Below are positions 17,976-26,973 of a stretch of DNA of 64,000 nucleotides, one piece after another. The notes beneath the pieces were generated by a model that saw only the letters and a program-made list of their open reading frames with translations, was not told the DNA's origin and made no database searches. This stretch comes from Panacibacter ginsenosidivorans (GTDB taxonomy: Bacteria > Bacteroidota > Bacteroidia > Chitinophagales > Chitinophagaceae): positions 992,001 to 1,056,000 of the forward strand of contig NZ_CP042435.1 in assembly GCF_007971225.1 (NCBI RefSeq), given 5' to 3'. Positions within the stretch are counted from its first letter, which is position 1; each line of letters opens with the position of its first letter. Position numbers and translations under genes: made by a program.

Positions 17976-18794
17976 TTACTTCGCCGCAAGCTCGTTATAC
18001 AATTCTAAATACTCTGTTAAATCAGTATCCCATCCTGCGAAGGGCAATACCTTTTTACCTTTTACTTTTGAAAATTCATCAGTAAGCTTTTTATCTACTT
18101 TTTCGGCACCAAAGCTAATGGCATCAGCATAAGTAGCACCGCCGCGAAACATAGCAACATTATTGGCATCTTTAAATGCTTCCATATCTTTTTCTTTTAT
18201 GCTGGTATTAATACTGGCTTTTGCAAGAAAAGATGTACCAAGCTTCTCTTTAAAAGTGCTTTCACCAATTGTGTAAATGATCTTACTATGACTAAAAACA
18301 GGCTCTCTTTTATACGCAGTCTTTATGTACAAGGGTATTAAACCTGTCATCCATCCGCTGCAATGGATAATGTCTGGTGGCCATCCAAATTTCTTTACTG
18401 TTTCCAAGGCTCCTTTGCAGAAAAAAATAGTACGCAGGTCGTTATCATCAAACCATTTTTCATGCTCATCATGAAATATCTGCTTCCTTTTGAAAAAGTC
18501 CTCATTATCCAGGAAATAAACCTGAAGTCTGGCATTAGGCAATGAAGCAACCTTGATCTGCAAAGGATAATCATCATTATCAACGGAAACATTGATACCA
18601 GATAATCTTACTACCTCATGTAATCTGTGCCTTCTTTCATTTATTACTCCGAACCTGGGCATTATGCATCTCACTTCAAGGCCTGAATCATTGCTCTTAA
18701 TAGCAAGCTTATTTACGACCTCTGCAAATTCCGTCAATTCAAGGTAAGGAGACATTTCTGTTGCAATGAATAAAATTCTTTTCTTTGTTGACAT
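17976..18794 (-). CDS. Glycogen/starch synthase-like protein, N-terminal GT5 domain only, probably non-catalytic
   Basis: A 272-residue protein matching only the first Rossmann half of GT5 glycogen synthases: MSTKKRILFIATEMSPYLEL at the start, PDIIHCSGWMTGLIPLYIK near residue 142 and an IIYTIGES segment near 174. The full-length glgA at 28570 has VAKAGGLGDVV where this protein has LELTEFAEVVNKL, so the Lys-x-Gly-Gly ADP-glucose motif is missing and the entire C-terminal nucleotide-binding half is absent. Catalysis is therefore unlikely; a regulatory or structural role is possible but unproven. It is divergent from panC (111-base gap) and 29 bases upstream of the DUF4270 gene, with which it probably shares a transcript. 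Confidence 0.8.
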   Translation of the reverse strand: MSTKKRILFIATEMSPYLELTEFAEVVNKLAIKSNDSGLEVRCIMPRFGVINERRHRLHEVVRLSGINVSVDNDDYPLQIKVASLPNARLQVYFLDNEDFFKRKQIFHDEHEKWFDDNDLRTIFFCKGALETVKKFGWPPDIIHCSGWMTGLIPLYIKTAYKREPVFSHSKIIYTIGESTFKEKLGTSFLAKASINTSIKEKDMEAFKDANNVAMFRGGATYADAISFGAEKVDKKLTDEFSKVKGKKVLPFAGWDTDLTEYLELYNELAAK

Positions 18795-18837
18795 TCGTGA
18801 CCGATATTAGGCGAAAATTTTTAAAAAAACAGGGTGG

Positions 18838-18845
18838 CAAAGGTA
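18838..18845 (-). promoter_or_regulatory. Candidate -7 promoter element for the GT5-like gene
   Basis: On the minus strand TACCTTTG matches the Bacteroidota TAnnTTTG element, 44 bases upstream of the start at 18794. No convincing -33 TTG was found at the usual spacing. Confidence 0.35.
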
Positions 18846-18905
18846 AGAAAATGCTTTTAATTCCCGCACTGTAAGTAAATACTGTGTATTTTACCAATCT
18901 AACTC

Positions 18906-19754
18906 ATGATAATATTTAAGCAAAACGAAGATCTTATAGTTAAGCTTCAGTCTATAAAAAATGATGGAGGAACCATCGGTTTTGTGCCCACTATGGGAGC
19001 TTTACACAATGGTCATGTTGCACTCATAAAACAAAGCCTTGCCGCTAATGATATAACGGTCGTAAGTATTTTTGTGAACCCCACACAATTCAACGATAAA
19101 AAAGATTTTGAAAAATATCCTGTAACCATTGAAAAAGATATTGAATTACTGGCCAAAGCAGATAACAATATTCTTTTTATGCCCTCAGTAGAAGAAATGT
19201 ACCCGGAAGGGCTGGAACCCGCTCCTGCATACGATCTGGGCTTTCTGGAAAGCATACTCGAAGGGCTTTACCGGCCCGGGCATTTCCAGGGTGTGTGCCG
19301 TATAGTGCATAAGCTGCTTGATACAATACAGCCAAACAATTTATATATGGGTCAAAAAGATTACCAGCAATGCATGGTAATACAAAAACTCATTACTGGT
19401 TTTAATCTGGCAACCCATTTAAATATTGTACCAACACAAAGAGAAAAATCAGGGCTTGCTATGAGTAGCCGCAATATGCGCTTATCTGCCGTGGCCAAAG
19501 AAAATGCAGCCGCCATTTATAAAGCACATTTATATATAAAAAACAATTTGTTAAAACTTCCTCTGGAGCAACTGAGAGAAGAAGCGGCGCGACTTATCAT
19601 AGAAGCCGGTTTTGAAAAAATAGATTACACTGTCGTTTGCGATGCATTTTCTCTTGCGCCTGTTTCCAGTTACAACGCAGGCCAAAAGCTCGTAGTACTT
19701 ACAGCGGCATTCATCGAAGGTGTAAGACTCATCGACAACCTTCCGCTAAACTGA
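18906..19754 (+). CDS. panC: Pantoate--beta-alanine ligase
   Basis: A 282-residue adenylate-forming enzyme joining pantoate and beta-alanine to give pantothenate. The nucleotidylyltransferase HxGH motif is GALHNGHVAL (H34, H37) after FVPTMGAL; VSIFVNPTQF, MGQKDYQQC and the KMSKS-like GLAMSSRNMRLS (about 180-191) are all present. Length is standard. It is followed 30 bases later by panD, so both last steps of pantothenate supply are encoded together; panB is about 5 kb away at 24915. Cytosolic. Confidence 0.97.
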   Translation: MIIFKQNEDLIVKLQSIKNDGGTIGFVPTMGALHNGHVALIKQSLAANDITVVSIFVNPTQFNDKKDFEKYPVTIEKDIELLAKADNNILFMPSVEEMYPEGLEPAPAYDLGFLESILEGLYRPGHFQGVCRIVHKLLDTIQPNNLYMGQKDYQQCMVIQKLITGFNLATHLNIVPTQREKSGLAMSSRNMRLSAVAKENAAAIYKAHLYIKNNLLKLPLEQLREEAARLIIEAGFEKIDYTVVCDAFSLAPVSSYNAGQKLVVLTAAFIEGVRLIDNLPLN

Positions 19755-19769
19755 TTTAAAGAACTTTGC

Positions 19770-19777
19770 TACATTTG
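19770..19777 (+). promoter_or_regulatory. Candidate -7 element directly before panD
   Basis: TACATTTG matches TAnnTTTG and ends only 7 bases before the panD ATG at 19785. If used, the panD message would be leaderless or nearly so. It lies just after the panC stop. No clear -33 TTG is seen, so confidence is limited. Confidence 0.35.
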
Positions 19778-19784
19778 CCGCGCT

Positions 19785-20129
19785 ATGCAAATAGAAATAT
19801 TAAAATCAAAAGTGCACAGGGCAGTAATTACAGAAGCAAACCTGCACTATGTAGGGAGCCTTACACTTGATGAAGACCTGATGGACGCCGCCAATATGAT
19901 AGAGAATGAAAAAGTGCAGGTAGTAAATGTAAACAACGGCAGCAGGCTCGAAACTTATCTTATAAAAGGTAAACGGGGCAGTGGTACTGTATGTTTAAAT
20001 GGCCCTGCCGCCCGGCAAGGTGCTGTTGGAGATGTAGTGGTGATCATATCATATGCAATCCTGGATTTCGAAGAAGCCATATCATTCAAACCATCACTGG
20101 TATTTCCTAAAGAAGGGAATAAATTATAA
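19785..20129 (+). CDS. panD: Aspartate 1-decarboxylase
   Basis: A 114-residue proenzyme. The self-cleavage site is [13 protein letters not shown] with G24-S25; S25 becomes the pyruvoyl cofactor after autoproteolysis. Downstream [21 protein letters not shown] and [19 protein letters not shown] are the family's conserved stretches. It makes beta-alanine from aspartate for PanC. Length is slightly below the E. coli 126. It is placed 30 bases after panC and may also have its own promoter at 19770. Cytosolic homotetramer by family knowledge. Confidence 0.97.
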   Translation: MQIEILKSKVHRAVITEANLHYVGSLTLDEDLMDAANMIENEKVQVVNVNNGSRLETYLIKGKRGSGTVCLNGPAARQGAVGDVVVIISYAILDFEEAISFKPSLVFPKEGNKL

Positions 20130-20172
20130 TTTATTTTTTGTTTACCGGCTTTTAACCTTTGTGGCATCGCCT

Positions 20173-20299
20173 GTTGTGTCACTCACTTGTACGTTCAGAA
20201 CCTGATTCATGGGTGAGAAGTGAAAGTTGAAAAGTCAAAACATAATATTCACTTTTCACTTTGTTGATAAATGCATTCAGTACAAGAGTGCGACGCAAC
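20173..20299. repeat. Compact dispersed-repeat element, forms B and A head to head (127 bp)
   Basis: GTTGTGTCACTCACTTGTAC (20173-20192) faces GTACAAGAGTGCGACGCAAC (20280-20299). The left outer arm ends GGCATCGCCT (C type); the right continues ATAAGCCTAATTCC (D type). Its reverse complement is nearly identical in length and interior to the element at 30060-30186, including an AAGTGAAAAGTGAATATT-like stretch. Confidence 0.92.
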
Positions 20300-20362
20300 A
20301 TAAGCCTAATTCCTGCAATACTGTTTGGCTCACAAGAATAAAAAACTTAAGTTAGTACCCGT

Positions 20363-20854
20363 ATGAAAAATATAGCAAGCATTCAGCAAAAGATATTTAC
20401 GAGAGAACGTTTACAACATTTTTTAGCAGCAGCAAGAGTTACCGGTAAAACAATAGCATTTACAAATGGCTGTTTCGATATACTTCATGAAGGACATATT
20501 TTTTCATTATCGCAGGCTGCTAAAGAAGCAGACATTTTAGTGCTGGGCGTTAACAGCGATACAAGCACCAAAAGACTGAAAGGTCCCGAAAGACCTGTTA
20601 ACAATGAGCATTCACGTTCATTAATACTTGCGTCTTTAATAATTGTTGATGCAGTGGTGATCTTTGATGAAGACACACCACTCGAACTGATTAATATTGT
20701 GCAGCCGGATATATTGGTAAAAGGCGGCGACTACACAATGGAACAAATTGTTGGCGCAAAAGAAGTAATGGCGAGAGGTGGCAGAGTTGTTATAAATCCC
20801 ATTATGCAGGGCTTTTCCACCACTGGCATTATACAAAAAATAAGAGCACTTTAG
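20363..20854 (+). CDS. rfaE2: D-glycero-beta-D-manno-heptose 1-phosphate adenylyltransferase-like protein
   Basis: A 163-residue cytidylyltransferase-fold protein. IAFTNGCFDILHEGHIFSL carries the HxGH motif (H42, H45) after the FTNGCFD stretch typical of RfaE/HldE C-terminal domains; LKGPERPVNNEHSR and DILVKGGDYTMEQIVGA match RfaE2. Family reaction: transfer of AMP to heptose 1-phosphate, giving ADP-heptose for lipopolysaccharide core. The kinase half (RfaE1) is not in this window. It starts 63 bases after the compact repeat element and is followed 77 bases later by ppk1. A related sugar-nucleotide substrate cannot be ruled out. Confidence 0.88.
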   Translation: MKNIASIQQKIFTRERLQHFLAAARVTGKTIAFTNGCFDILHEGHIFSLSQAAKEADILVLGVNSDTSTKRLKGPERPVNNEHSRSLILASLIIVDAVVIFDEDTPLELINIVQPDILVKGGDYTMEQIVGAKEVMARGGRVVINPIMQGFSTTGIIQKIRAL

Positions 20855-20931
20855 CGTTTTTTCCTATCCAAAACTTAACATTCACTCTTCGCATGCTTAT
20901 ATATATTTGACGATAAGCATTGTATTCATTT

Positions 20932-22998
20932 ATGAAAAATATTACACCAAGAGATATAAGCTGGCTAAGTTTTAATGCAAGGGTTTTACAGGAAGCCAAT
21001 GATGCAAGTGTACCATTAAGGGAAAGAATACGTTTCCTGGGTATCTTCTCTAACAACCAGGACGAGTTTTTTCGTGTACGCGTTGCCACACTTAAACGCA
21101 TGATACAATTGGGCGGTAAAAGAGCCAACATGCACCTGGAAGAAAAGCCACAACAGATACTGGATGAGATTCAAACAATAGTACTGGAACAACAGAGTGA
21201 ATTTAACCGTATATGGGATGGAATTTTACAGGAGCTGAAAAAAGAAAAAATATTTTTTGTTGACGATACACACCTTACAAAAGATCAGAAAATATTTGTA
21301 AAAAAATTCTTTGAAGAGCAGGTTCGCTCTAATATTATTCCATTGATGATCGAAAGCCTTCCTCAACTGCCCTACCTGCGGGAAAAGAGCATTTACCTTG
21401 GTGTGGTAATGCATAAAAAAGATTCTGCTTATGATCATAAATACTCACTGATAGAAGTACCAAGTAAATCTGTTGGCCGTTTTGTACTGCTTCCCTCTCC
21501 TGGCGGTGAACAACGCATCATTCTGCTGGAAGACGTTATTCGTTTTAACCTGCCGTATATCTTTTCTTATTTCGGTTATGACCATTTTAGCGCACATGTA
21601 TTTAAGGTAACCAAAGACGCTGAAGTTGATATAGACAATGATGTTACCACCACATTTATTCAGAAAATATTACATGGGCTTAAGAACAGGCGCAAGGGAA
21701 AGCCTGTGCGTTTTGTATATGACAAAGAGATGGATGCAGGTTTACTTGAATACCTGATGAAGCGTTTAAATCTTTCCAGAAAAGACAACATTATTCCAGG
21801 TGGCCGTATACATAATTTCAGGCACTTCATGGATTTCCCTGATGTGTTTAAATCCAAAAGCACCCGGCGCCAGCCCTTTGCACACCCGGCTTTGTTGCAT
21901 TCTTTACGCGTTACAGATGTAATTACAGAAAGGGATATTATGCTGCATTTTCCTTATCATTCATTTGATTCTGTTATTGATCTTTTACGTGAAGCTGCCA
22001 TTGACCCTGAAGTAACCACGATCAAAATAACGGCTTACAGACTGGCCTCTAATTCTAAAGTTGTAAATGCATTGATCAATGCAGTACGCAATGGTAAAGA
22101 AGTGATCGTAATGCTTGAGCTGCGAGCCAGGTTTGATGAAGAAGCCAATCTTGAATGGAAAGAAGTGCTGGAAGAAGAAGGCGTAAAAGTACTGATAGGC
22201 ATCCCTAATATAAAGATACATGCAAAGCTATGCCTCATTAAAAAACGCAGTGGCAAAAAAATTATTCAATATGGTTTTGTAAGCACCGGTAATCTTAATG
22301 AAAAAACGGCTAAAGTCTACGGAGATCATTGCCTGCTTACCAGCAACCGCAATATAATGGCCGATATCAACCGCATCTTTCGTTTCATTGAAAATTCCAA
22401 GACTGGTATCAATCATTTGAAAGCATGTAAAACATTAATGGTTTGTCCAACAAGCATGCGCAAACAATTACTGCAGCTGATAAATGCGGAAATAAAAAAT
22501 GCAAGAGCAAAAAAGACAGCCGCTATTACAGCTAAGCTGAATTCATTGAGTGATGTATCACTCATTAATAAATTATACGAAGCAGCAACAGCAGGAGTAA
22601 CGATCAATCTGGTGGTAAGAGGTATATACTGTGCACAGGCTGAGCAGAAAAAACTAAAAAATCGTATGCACGCAGTTAGTATTGTAGATGAATATCTCGA
22701 ACACGCACGTGTGCTTATCTTTCACAACAATGGAAATGAGAAAGTATATATCTCTTCCGCGGATTGGATGATACGCAACCTTGATCACCGCGTGGAAGCT
22801 GCAGCATTAATTACAGATGAAGATATAAAACAGGAATTAAAAGATATTATCCACATTCAGTTAAGAGATAATGTTAAGGCAAGGATCTTGGATAACGAGC
22901 TGTCAAATAACTATGTACCTTCCACAGGCAAAAAGAAAGTACGTTCTCAAATCGAGACGTATAATTATTTATACAATAAAATTCCGAAGCAGGGTTAA
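20932..22998 (+). CDS. ppk1: Polyphosphate kinase 1
   Basis: A 688-residue enzyme that polymerises the gamma phosphate of ATP into polyphosphate and reverses it. It begins MKNITPRDISWLSFNARVLQEA, the usual PPK1 N-terminal domain. The phospho-accepting histidine is H430 in IKIHAKLCLI and the second active-site histidine is H619 in NLDHRVEAAA. The ATG at 20932 is used; a TTG four codons earlier is a weaker option. Downstream, 86 bases away, lies ppx, so synthesis and breakdown of polyphosphate are encoded side by side. Length fits the family (about 690). Confidence 0.96.
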   Translation: MKNITPRDISWLSFNARVLQEANDASVPLRERIRFLGIFSNNQDEFFRVRVATLKRMIQLGGKRANMHLEEKPQQILDEIQTIVLEQQSEFNRIWDGILQELKKEKIFFVDDTHLTKDQKIFVKKFFEEQVRSNIIPLMIESLPQLPYLREKSIYLGVVMHKKDSAYDHKYSLIEVPSKSVGRFVLLPSPGGEQRIILLEDVIRFNLPYIFSYFGYDHFSAHVFKVTKDAEVDIDNDVTTTFIQKILHGLKNRRKGKPVRFVYDKEMDAGLLEYLMKRLNLSRKDNIIPGGRIHNFRHFMDFPDVFKSKSTRRQPFAHPALLHSLRVTDVITERDIMLHFPYHSFDSVIDLLREAAIDPEVTTIKITAYRLASNSKVVNALINAVRNGKEVIVMLELRARFDEEANLEWKEVLEEEGVKVLIGIPNIKIHAKLCLIKKRSGKKIIQYGFVSTGNLNEKTAKVYGDHCLLTSNRNIMADINRIFRFIENSKTGINHLKACKTLMVCPTSMRKQLLQLINAEIKNARAKKTAAITAKLNSLSDVSLINKLYEAATAGVTINLVVRGIYCAQAEQKKLKNRMHAVSIVDEYLEHARVLIFHNNGNEKVYISSADWMIRNLDHRVEAAALITDEDIKQELKDIIHIQLRDNVKARILDNELSNNYVPSTGKKKVRSQIETYNYLYNKIPKQG

Positions 22999-23084
22999 GC
23001 AACTGAAATTGAAGCGCAGGAAATAGCGGTATTCTTTTTGAGATGCTTTTATATTATCAATCTTCTTTCATAAAATAATTATCA

Positions 23085-23969
23085 TTGAAGCTGGGAGCAA
23101 TAGATATAGGAAGTAATGCCGCACGTTTATTGATATCAGAGGTAACAGAAAAAGAGAATGGCAAACCTGAATTCAATAAAATAAACCTGGTGCGTGTTCC
23201 GCTTAGATTGGGTTTTGATGTATTTGAAAAAGGCGAGATCACAAAACCCAAACTGGGCATGATCATTCAAACTATGAAAGCTTATGGGCATCTCCTTAAT
23301 GTATATGGCGTTAAACACTTGAAAGCCTGCGCCACCAGCGCCATGCGTGATGCAAAAAACAGCAACGATGTAATCCGAAAAGTAAAACTGGAAACAGGCA
23401 TCGAAATAAGCATCATCAGCGGCGATGATGAAGCCTCTTACATTTACGAGAACCACATTGCAGAAAATCTTTCAAAAGATCATTCCTATTTATACATTGA
23501 TGTTGGCGGCGGCAGTACAGAGCTTACTTTTTTTGCAGATGGCAAATTGCGATACAAAGAATCTTTCAATATCGGCACCATAAGGCTTTTAAAAAATATG
23601 GTTACCGAGCAGCATTGGGATAACATGCGTGATCACCTCAAGAACAACACAAAAAGTAAGTGGCCCATCATTGCTATTGGCTCCGGTGGCAACATCAATA
23701 AAATTTTTTCATTGAGTAAAAAGAAAGATGGCAAGCCGCTGCCGCTTGAATTACTAAAGGATTATTATAAAGAATTTTCCAGCTTCTCTCTCGAAGACCG
23801 CATACGCATTTACAAACTCCGCGAAGACCGTGCAGATGTTCTTGTGCCTGCATTACAGATCTACATCAATGTTATGCGCTGGGCAGATATTCCCGAAATA
23901 TATGTTCCAAAAATTGGTTTGGCAGATGGACTTATTCAAAGCCTGTATGAAGAATTGAAAAAGAAATAA
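23085..23969 (+). CDS. ppx: Exopolyphosphatase / GppA family phosphatase
   Basis: A 294-residue ASKHA-fold phosphatase, the short single-module form. It starts KLGAIDIGSNAARLLISEV (phosphate 1 motif), with ATSAMRDAKN (about 84-93), ISGDDEA, YIDVGGGSTELTFF (phosphate 2, about 138-151) and IGSGGNINK. The start appears to be TTG at 23085, since no in-frame ATG lies upstream and the next M would remove the first nucleotide-binding motif. It follows ppk1 by 86 bases and probably degrades polyphosphate or (p)ppGpp tails; the specific substrate cannot be read. Confidence 0.9.
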   Translation: MKLGAIDIGSNAARLLISEVTEKENGKPEFNKINLVRVPLRLGFDVFEKGEITKPKLGMIIQTMKAYGHLLNVYGVKHLKACATSAMRDAKNSNDVIRKVKLETGIEISIISGDDEASYIYENHIAENLSKDHSYLYIDVGGGSTELTFFADGKLRYKESFNIGTIRLLKNMVTEQHWDNMRDHLKNNTKSKWPIIAIGSGGNINKIFSLSKKKDGKPLPLELLKDYYKEFSSFSLEDRIRIYKLREDRADVLVPALQIYINVMRWADIPEIYVPKIGLADGLIQSLYEELKKK

Positions 23970-24007
23970 TTTTTTGGACTAAATTGTAGAATAGGCATAA
24001 GGCTTTT

Positions 24008-24027
24008 GTTGCGTCGCACTCTTGTAC
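24008..24027 (+). repeat. Dispersed-repeat D arm with 20-mer form A
   Basis: GTTGCGTCGCACTCTTGTAC preceded by AAGGCTTTT. It faces the form B arm at 24742-24761; the pair encloses the single gene at 24094-24651. Confidence 0.9.
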
Positions 24028-24093
24028 TTTTAAAAATTCTATTCAGCAAAAAAAACATAATCGCTTCAAAATACTTTTCAGTTCAGGCAATAA

Positions 24094-24651
24094 TTATTTA
24101 TTAACGACCATATTACCTGAAAGGTAATTTATACCGAATAAGCCTTTCTCAAATTTTACATTAATAGTATCCTTTGTATTGAGTTTTGCGTTATAAACTT
24201 TATCGATTAGTTTATTTTCTGAGTTTATGCGTTTGGATTCAAGATCGAAAAGAAAAAAGTTATTTCTTTCAATAGGATTACCTGCTAAGGACGTAACAAT
24301 ATAATCCTTCGTTATTTGCTCTTTATCAAATTGTCGATTAATAAATAAAACTGTAGCAAGTATAAGATCCTGCCCAAAGAATAAAAGAGTTGCTATATAA
24401 AACAATGAATAAAGCGTAAGTATCAAAGAGTCTTTAATATTTTTTAACTTAAGAAATGCAATCACAAAAAACACAATTAAGAGGGATAATCCAACTACCA
24501 AAAGCATACTAATATAGTATTTGCTTTTAAAAGCATTTATGTCTGCATCTAAATAGAATTTATTCTGGTAGGGTTTAAAAAACCAAAACGCAATAATAAG
24601 TATTGAGTAAAATAAAATAGTCCCTTTGTATTTTATAATAAATTTTTTCAT
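24094..24651 (-). CDS. Membrane protein of unknown function
   Basis: A 185-residue protein using the ATG at 24651 (MKKFIIKYKGTILFYSILII); a longer frame would require TTG. Predicted transmembrane helices lie at about residues 10-27, 41-66 and 75-102, followed by a soluble region of about 80 residues rich in Lys/Asn. I recognise no family. It stands alone, bracketed by inward-facing dispersed-repeat arms at 24008 and 24742, and is slightly more A+T-rich than its neighbours. Transfer as a repeat-bounded unit is possible but unproven. Confidence 0.6.
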   Translation of the reverse strand: MKKFIIKYKGTILFYSILIIAFWFFKPYQNKFYLDADINAFKSKYYISMLLVVGLSLLIVFFVIAFLKLKNIKDSLILTLYSLFYIATLLFFGQDLILATVLFINRQFDKEQITKDYIVTSLAGNPIERNNFFLFDLESKRINSENKLIDKVYNAKLNTKDTINVKFEKGLFGINYLSGNMVVNK

Positions 24652-24741
24652 GTTGGATTGGGTTGCTTTTACGAATATATAAATTTGTCTTAACCAAAAC
24701 AACCAATTATAGTTCTACCCTTTTTGAATATTATTCCGGAC

Positions 24742-24761
24742 GTACAAGTGAGTGACACAAC
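24742..24761 (-). repeat. Dispersed-repeat D arm with 20-mer form B
   Basis: GTACAAGTGAGTGACACAAC followed by CAAAGCATCATAGCATTACTGCA. Right-hand partner of the arm at 24008. Confidence 0.9.
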
Positions 24762-24914
24762 CAAAGCATCATAGCATTACTGCACCCCAACAAACAATAA
24801 ACTAAAAACAATAAACCTATTTATAAATTCCCCATCTTTGCGGCGGCATCTGGATATGTTTTATTCTAAAGCAGGGTCATATTCAGTCTTCTCTCAAACT
24901 AAAAATCAATTCAG

Positions 24915-25733
24915 ATGTCAGCTGCTGCTAAAGAAGTAAAAAAAGTTACTACCAACACATTGTTGAAGATGAAAGCCAATGGAGAAAAGATCTCCATGCT
25001 TACGGCTTACGATTTTTCATTTGCAGGTATCATTGACAGCGCCGGCATAGATGTGCTGCTCGTTGGCGATAGTGCCAGTAATGTTATGGCCGGTCACGAA
25101 ACAACATTGCCCATTACACTCGACCAGATGATCTACCATGCGCAAAGCGTGATACGTGGTGTAAGCCGCTGTTTGGTGGTGGTTGACCTACCATTCGGTT
25201 CTTATCAGTCCAACTCACAGATCGCATTGGCATCTGCTATCCGCATCATGAAAGAAACCGGTGCGCATGCAGTAAAATTAGAAGGTGGCGAAGAAGTATT
25301 AAGCAGCATCAAAAGTATTGTTTCTGCAGGTGTGCCTGTTATGGGGCATCTTGGTCTTACGCCACAAAGTATTTATAAGTTCGGTACGTATAATGTACGT
25401 GCAAAAGAACAGGAAGAAGCAGATAAGCTAAGAAGAGATGCTTTGTTATTGCAGGAAGCAGGATGCTTTGGAATAGTACTTGAAAAAATTCCCGCTACAC
25501 TTGCCAGGGAAGTAAGTGAAAGTTTAGACATACCAACTATTGGTATTGGCGCCGGTAAATATTGTGATGGGCAAGTATTGGTAATGCACGATATGCTTGG
25601 TATTAACACAGAATTTAAACCACGCTTTTTAAGACAGTATCTTAACCTGCATGAACAGGTTACAAGCGCTGTTGCAAAATATATAGCCGATGTAAAGAGC
25701 AATGATTTTCCTAATGACCAGGAACAATATTAG
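24915..25733 (+). CDS. panB: 3-methyl-2-oxobutanoate hydroxymethyltransferase
   Basis: A 272-residue (beta/alpha)8 enzyme making ketopantoate from 2-oxoisovalerate and methylene-tetrahydrofolate. Diagnostic stretches are [40 protein letters not shown] (metal-binding Asp in VGDS), [33 protein letters not shown] and [21 protein letters not shown]. Length is standard. It is transcribed alone, away from panC-panD, and ends at a bidirectional terminator shared with the convergent ROK gene. An element CATCTTTG at 24833-24840 may be its -7 box. Confidence 0.97.
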   Translation: MSAAAKEVKKVTTNTLLKMKANGEKISMLTAYDFSFAGIIDSAGIDVLLVGDSASNVMAGHETTLPITLDQMIYHAQSVIRGVSRCLVVVDLPFGSYQSNSQIALASAIRIMKETGAHAVKLEGGEEVLSSIKSIVSAGVPVMGHLGLTPQSIYKFGTYNVRAKEQEEADKLRRDALLLQEAGCFGIVLEKIPATLAREVSESLDIPTIGIGAGKYCDGQVLVMHDMLGINTEFKPRFLRQYLNLHEQVTSAVAKYIADVKSNDFPNDQEQY

Positions 25734-25763
25734 TGTCGCCTAATGTTGAGTATTAATAAGAAC

Positions 25764-25815
25764 GTACAAGAGTGCGACGCAACATAAGCTTAATAATAGT
25801 CACACAGTCGGGCTT
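25764..25815 (-). repeat. Dispersed-repeat D arm with 20-mer form A, abutting a terminator
   Basis: GTACAAGAGTGCGACGCAAC (25764-25783), then ATAAGCTTAATAATAG and the outer end CGGGCTTATAAAAA, which runs straight into the terminator A run at 25824. Confidence 0.9.
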
Positions 25816-25823
25816 ATAAAAAC

Positions 25824-25854
25824 AAAAACATCGCATAACTTATGCGATGTTTTT
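25824..25854. terminator. Bidirectional terminator between panB and the ROK gene
   Basis: ACATCGCATAA-C-TTATGCGATGT hairpin (25828-25850), with A run before and T run after. It is placed between convergent genes and can serve both. Confidence 0.88.
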
Positions 25855-25883
25855 ACTTACATACTTTATTTACTTTTTATACT

Positions 25884-26861
25884 TTATTTTATCTCCCATG
25901 CAAGCGCACTTGCACCAAGAATAGCAGCATCAGATTCTTTTAAATGACTAACAAGAATTTTTACCTTATTCTGGAATACCTGGATAAGATTTGCTTCCAT
26001 GTGTTCGCGTGTAGGTTTAAGAATAAGTTCACCTGCTTTTGTCAACCCACCAAAAAGAATAATAGCCTCGGGGCTGCTAAACATAACGGCATTAGCCAAT
26101 GCCATACCTAAAATTTTTCCGGTATATTCAAAAATTTCTTTGGCCAGTTCGTCACCCGCAATAGCCGCATCAAAAACTTTTTTAGAATCTATTTCTTCAG
26201 GCTTTACATCTCTGAGCACACTTTTCTTTTTAGTATTCTTCAACAGTTCAAGTGCTGTTAATGTTACACCTGTTGCAGAAGCATAACTTTCAAGCGACCC
26301 TCTTTTACCCGTTCCTTCATGCATTCTTCCGTCAGGAATAATAATGGTATGACCAAGTTCACCCGCAAAACCATCGTGACCATATATTAAATGTCCATTG
26401 GCAACGATGCCACTGCCCACACCGGTTCCCAGCGTGATCATAATAAAATCTTTCATACCCTGTGCAGCACCATACATCATTTCGCCAATGGCCGCTGCAT
26501 TTGCATCGTTGGTAAGCACCACAGGCAATTTAAATTTATCCTGAACCAGCTTAGCCAGTGGAAGTATTCCTTTCCACGGCAGGTTTGGTGCATACTCAAC
26601 AGTGCCTGAATAATAATTACCATTAGGTGCGCCTACACCAATACCTTTTATACGGCCCACACCTCCGGCTTTGTCTATAAGAGGTTTTAGATTATTGTAC
26701 AGATCATCTATAAATGTTTCAATAGTCTTATGTTTCTTAGTAGACATCTGGCTTGAAAATAATACGTTGCCCACACGGTCCACAATGCCAAACTTTGTAC
26801 CCGTACCGCCAATATCAATTCCAATTACCAAAGGCTCTACGGCGTTTTTTGATGTTGCCAT
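25884..26861 (-). CDS. ROK family sugar kinase (glucokinase-like) lacking the zinc cysteines
   Basis: A 325-residue ROK protein. VIGIDIGGTGTKFGIVDRVG is the ATP phosphate motif, TNDANAAAIGE contains the catalytic base D119, and LGTGVGSGIVANG and GELGHTIII (H171) follow. In most ROK proteins a CxCGxxGC zinc motif comes next; here residues 180-191 read MHEGTGKRGSLE with no cysteine, so zinc cannot be bound in the usual way. No N-terminal HTH exists, so it is an enzyme rather than a repressor. It probably phosphorylates glucose or a related hexose imported by the MFS gene encoded just upstream (28425-26974). A repeat arm lies in the 112-base gap between them. Confidence 0.88.
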   Translation of the reverse strand: MATSKNAVEPLVIGIDIGGTGTKFGIVDRVGNVLFSSQMSTKKHKTIETFIDDLYNNLKPLIDKAGGVGRIKGIGVGAPNGNYYSGTVEYAPNLPWKGILPLAKLVQDKFKLPVVLTNDANAAAIGEMMYGAAQGMKDFIMITLGTGVGSGIVANGHLIYGHDGFAGELGHTIIIPDGRMHEGTGKRGSLESYASATGVTLTALELLKNTKKKSVLRDVKPEEIDSKKVFDAAIAGDELAKEIFEYTGKILGMALANAVMFSSPEAIILFGGLTKAGELILKPTREHMEANLIQVFQNKVKILVSHLKESDAAILGASALAWEIK

Positions 26862-26890
26862 TTTTAAATTAATCGTTATAAATAATAGAT

Positions 26891-26947
26891 TTTATGAACC
26901 AAACTTTCAGTTATCGATTTAGCTTTTGTTGCGTCGCACACTTGTAC
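26891..26947 (+). repeat. Dispersed-repeat D arm with 20-mer form A, between sugar MFS and ROK genes
   Basis: Outer TTTTATGAACCAAAC, inner TTTAGCTTTT, then GTTGCGTCGCACACTTGTAC (26928-26947). It sits inside a likely two-gene transcription unit. Confidence 0.88.
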
Positions 26948-26973
26948 TTTTGAAATTATATTCAACACGATCA

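Noticed and set aside
24094-24761. Calling the arm-bracketed membrane gene a mobile element
   Set aside because: No target duplication, transposase or empty site can be shown from this window alone, so it is reported only as a hypothesis.
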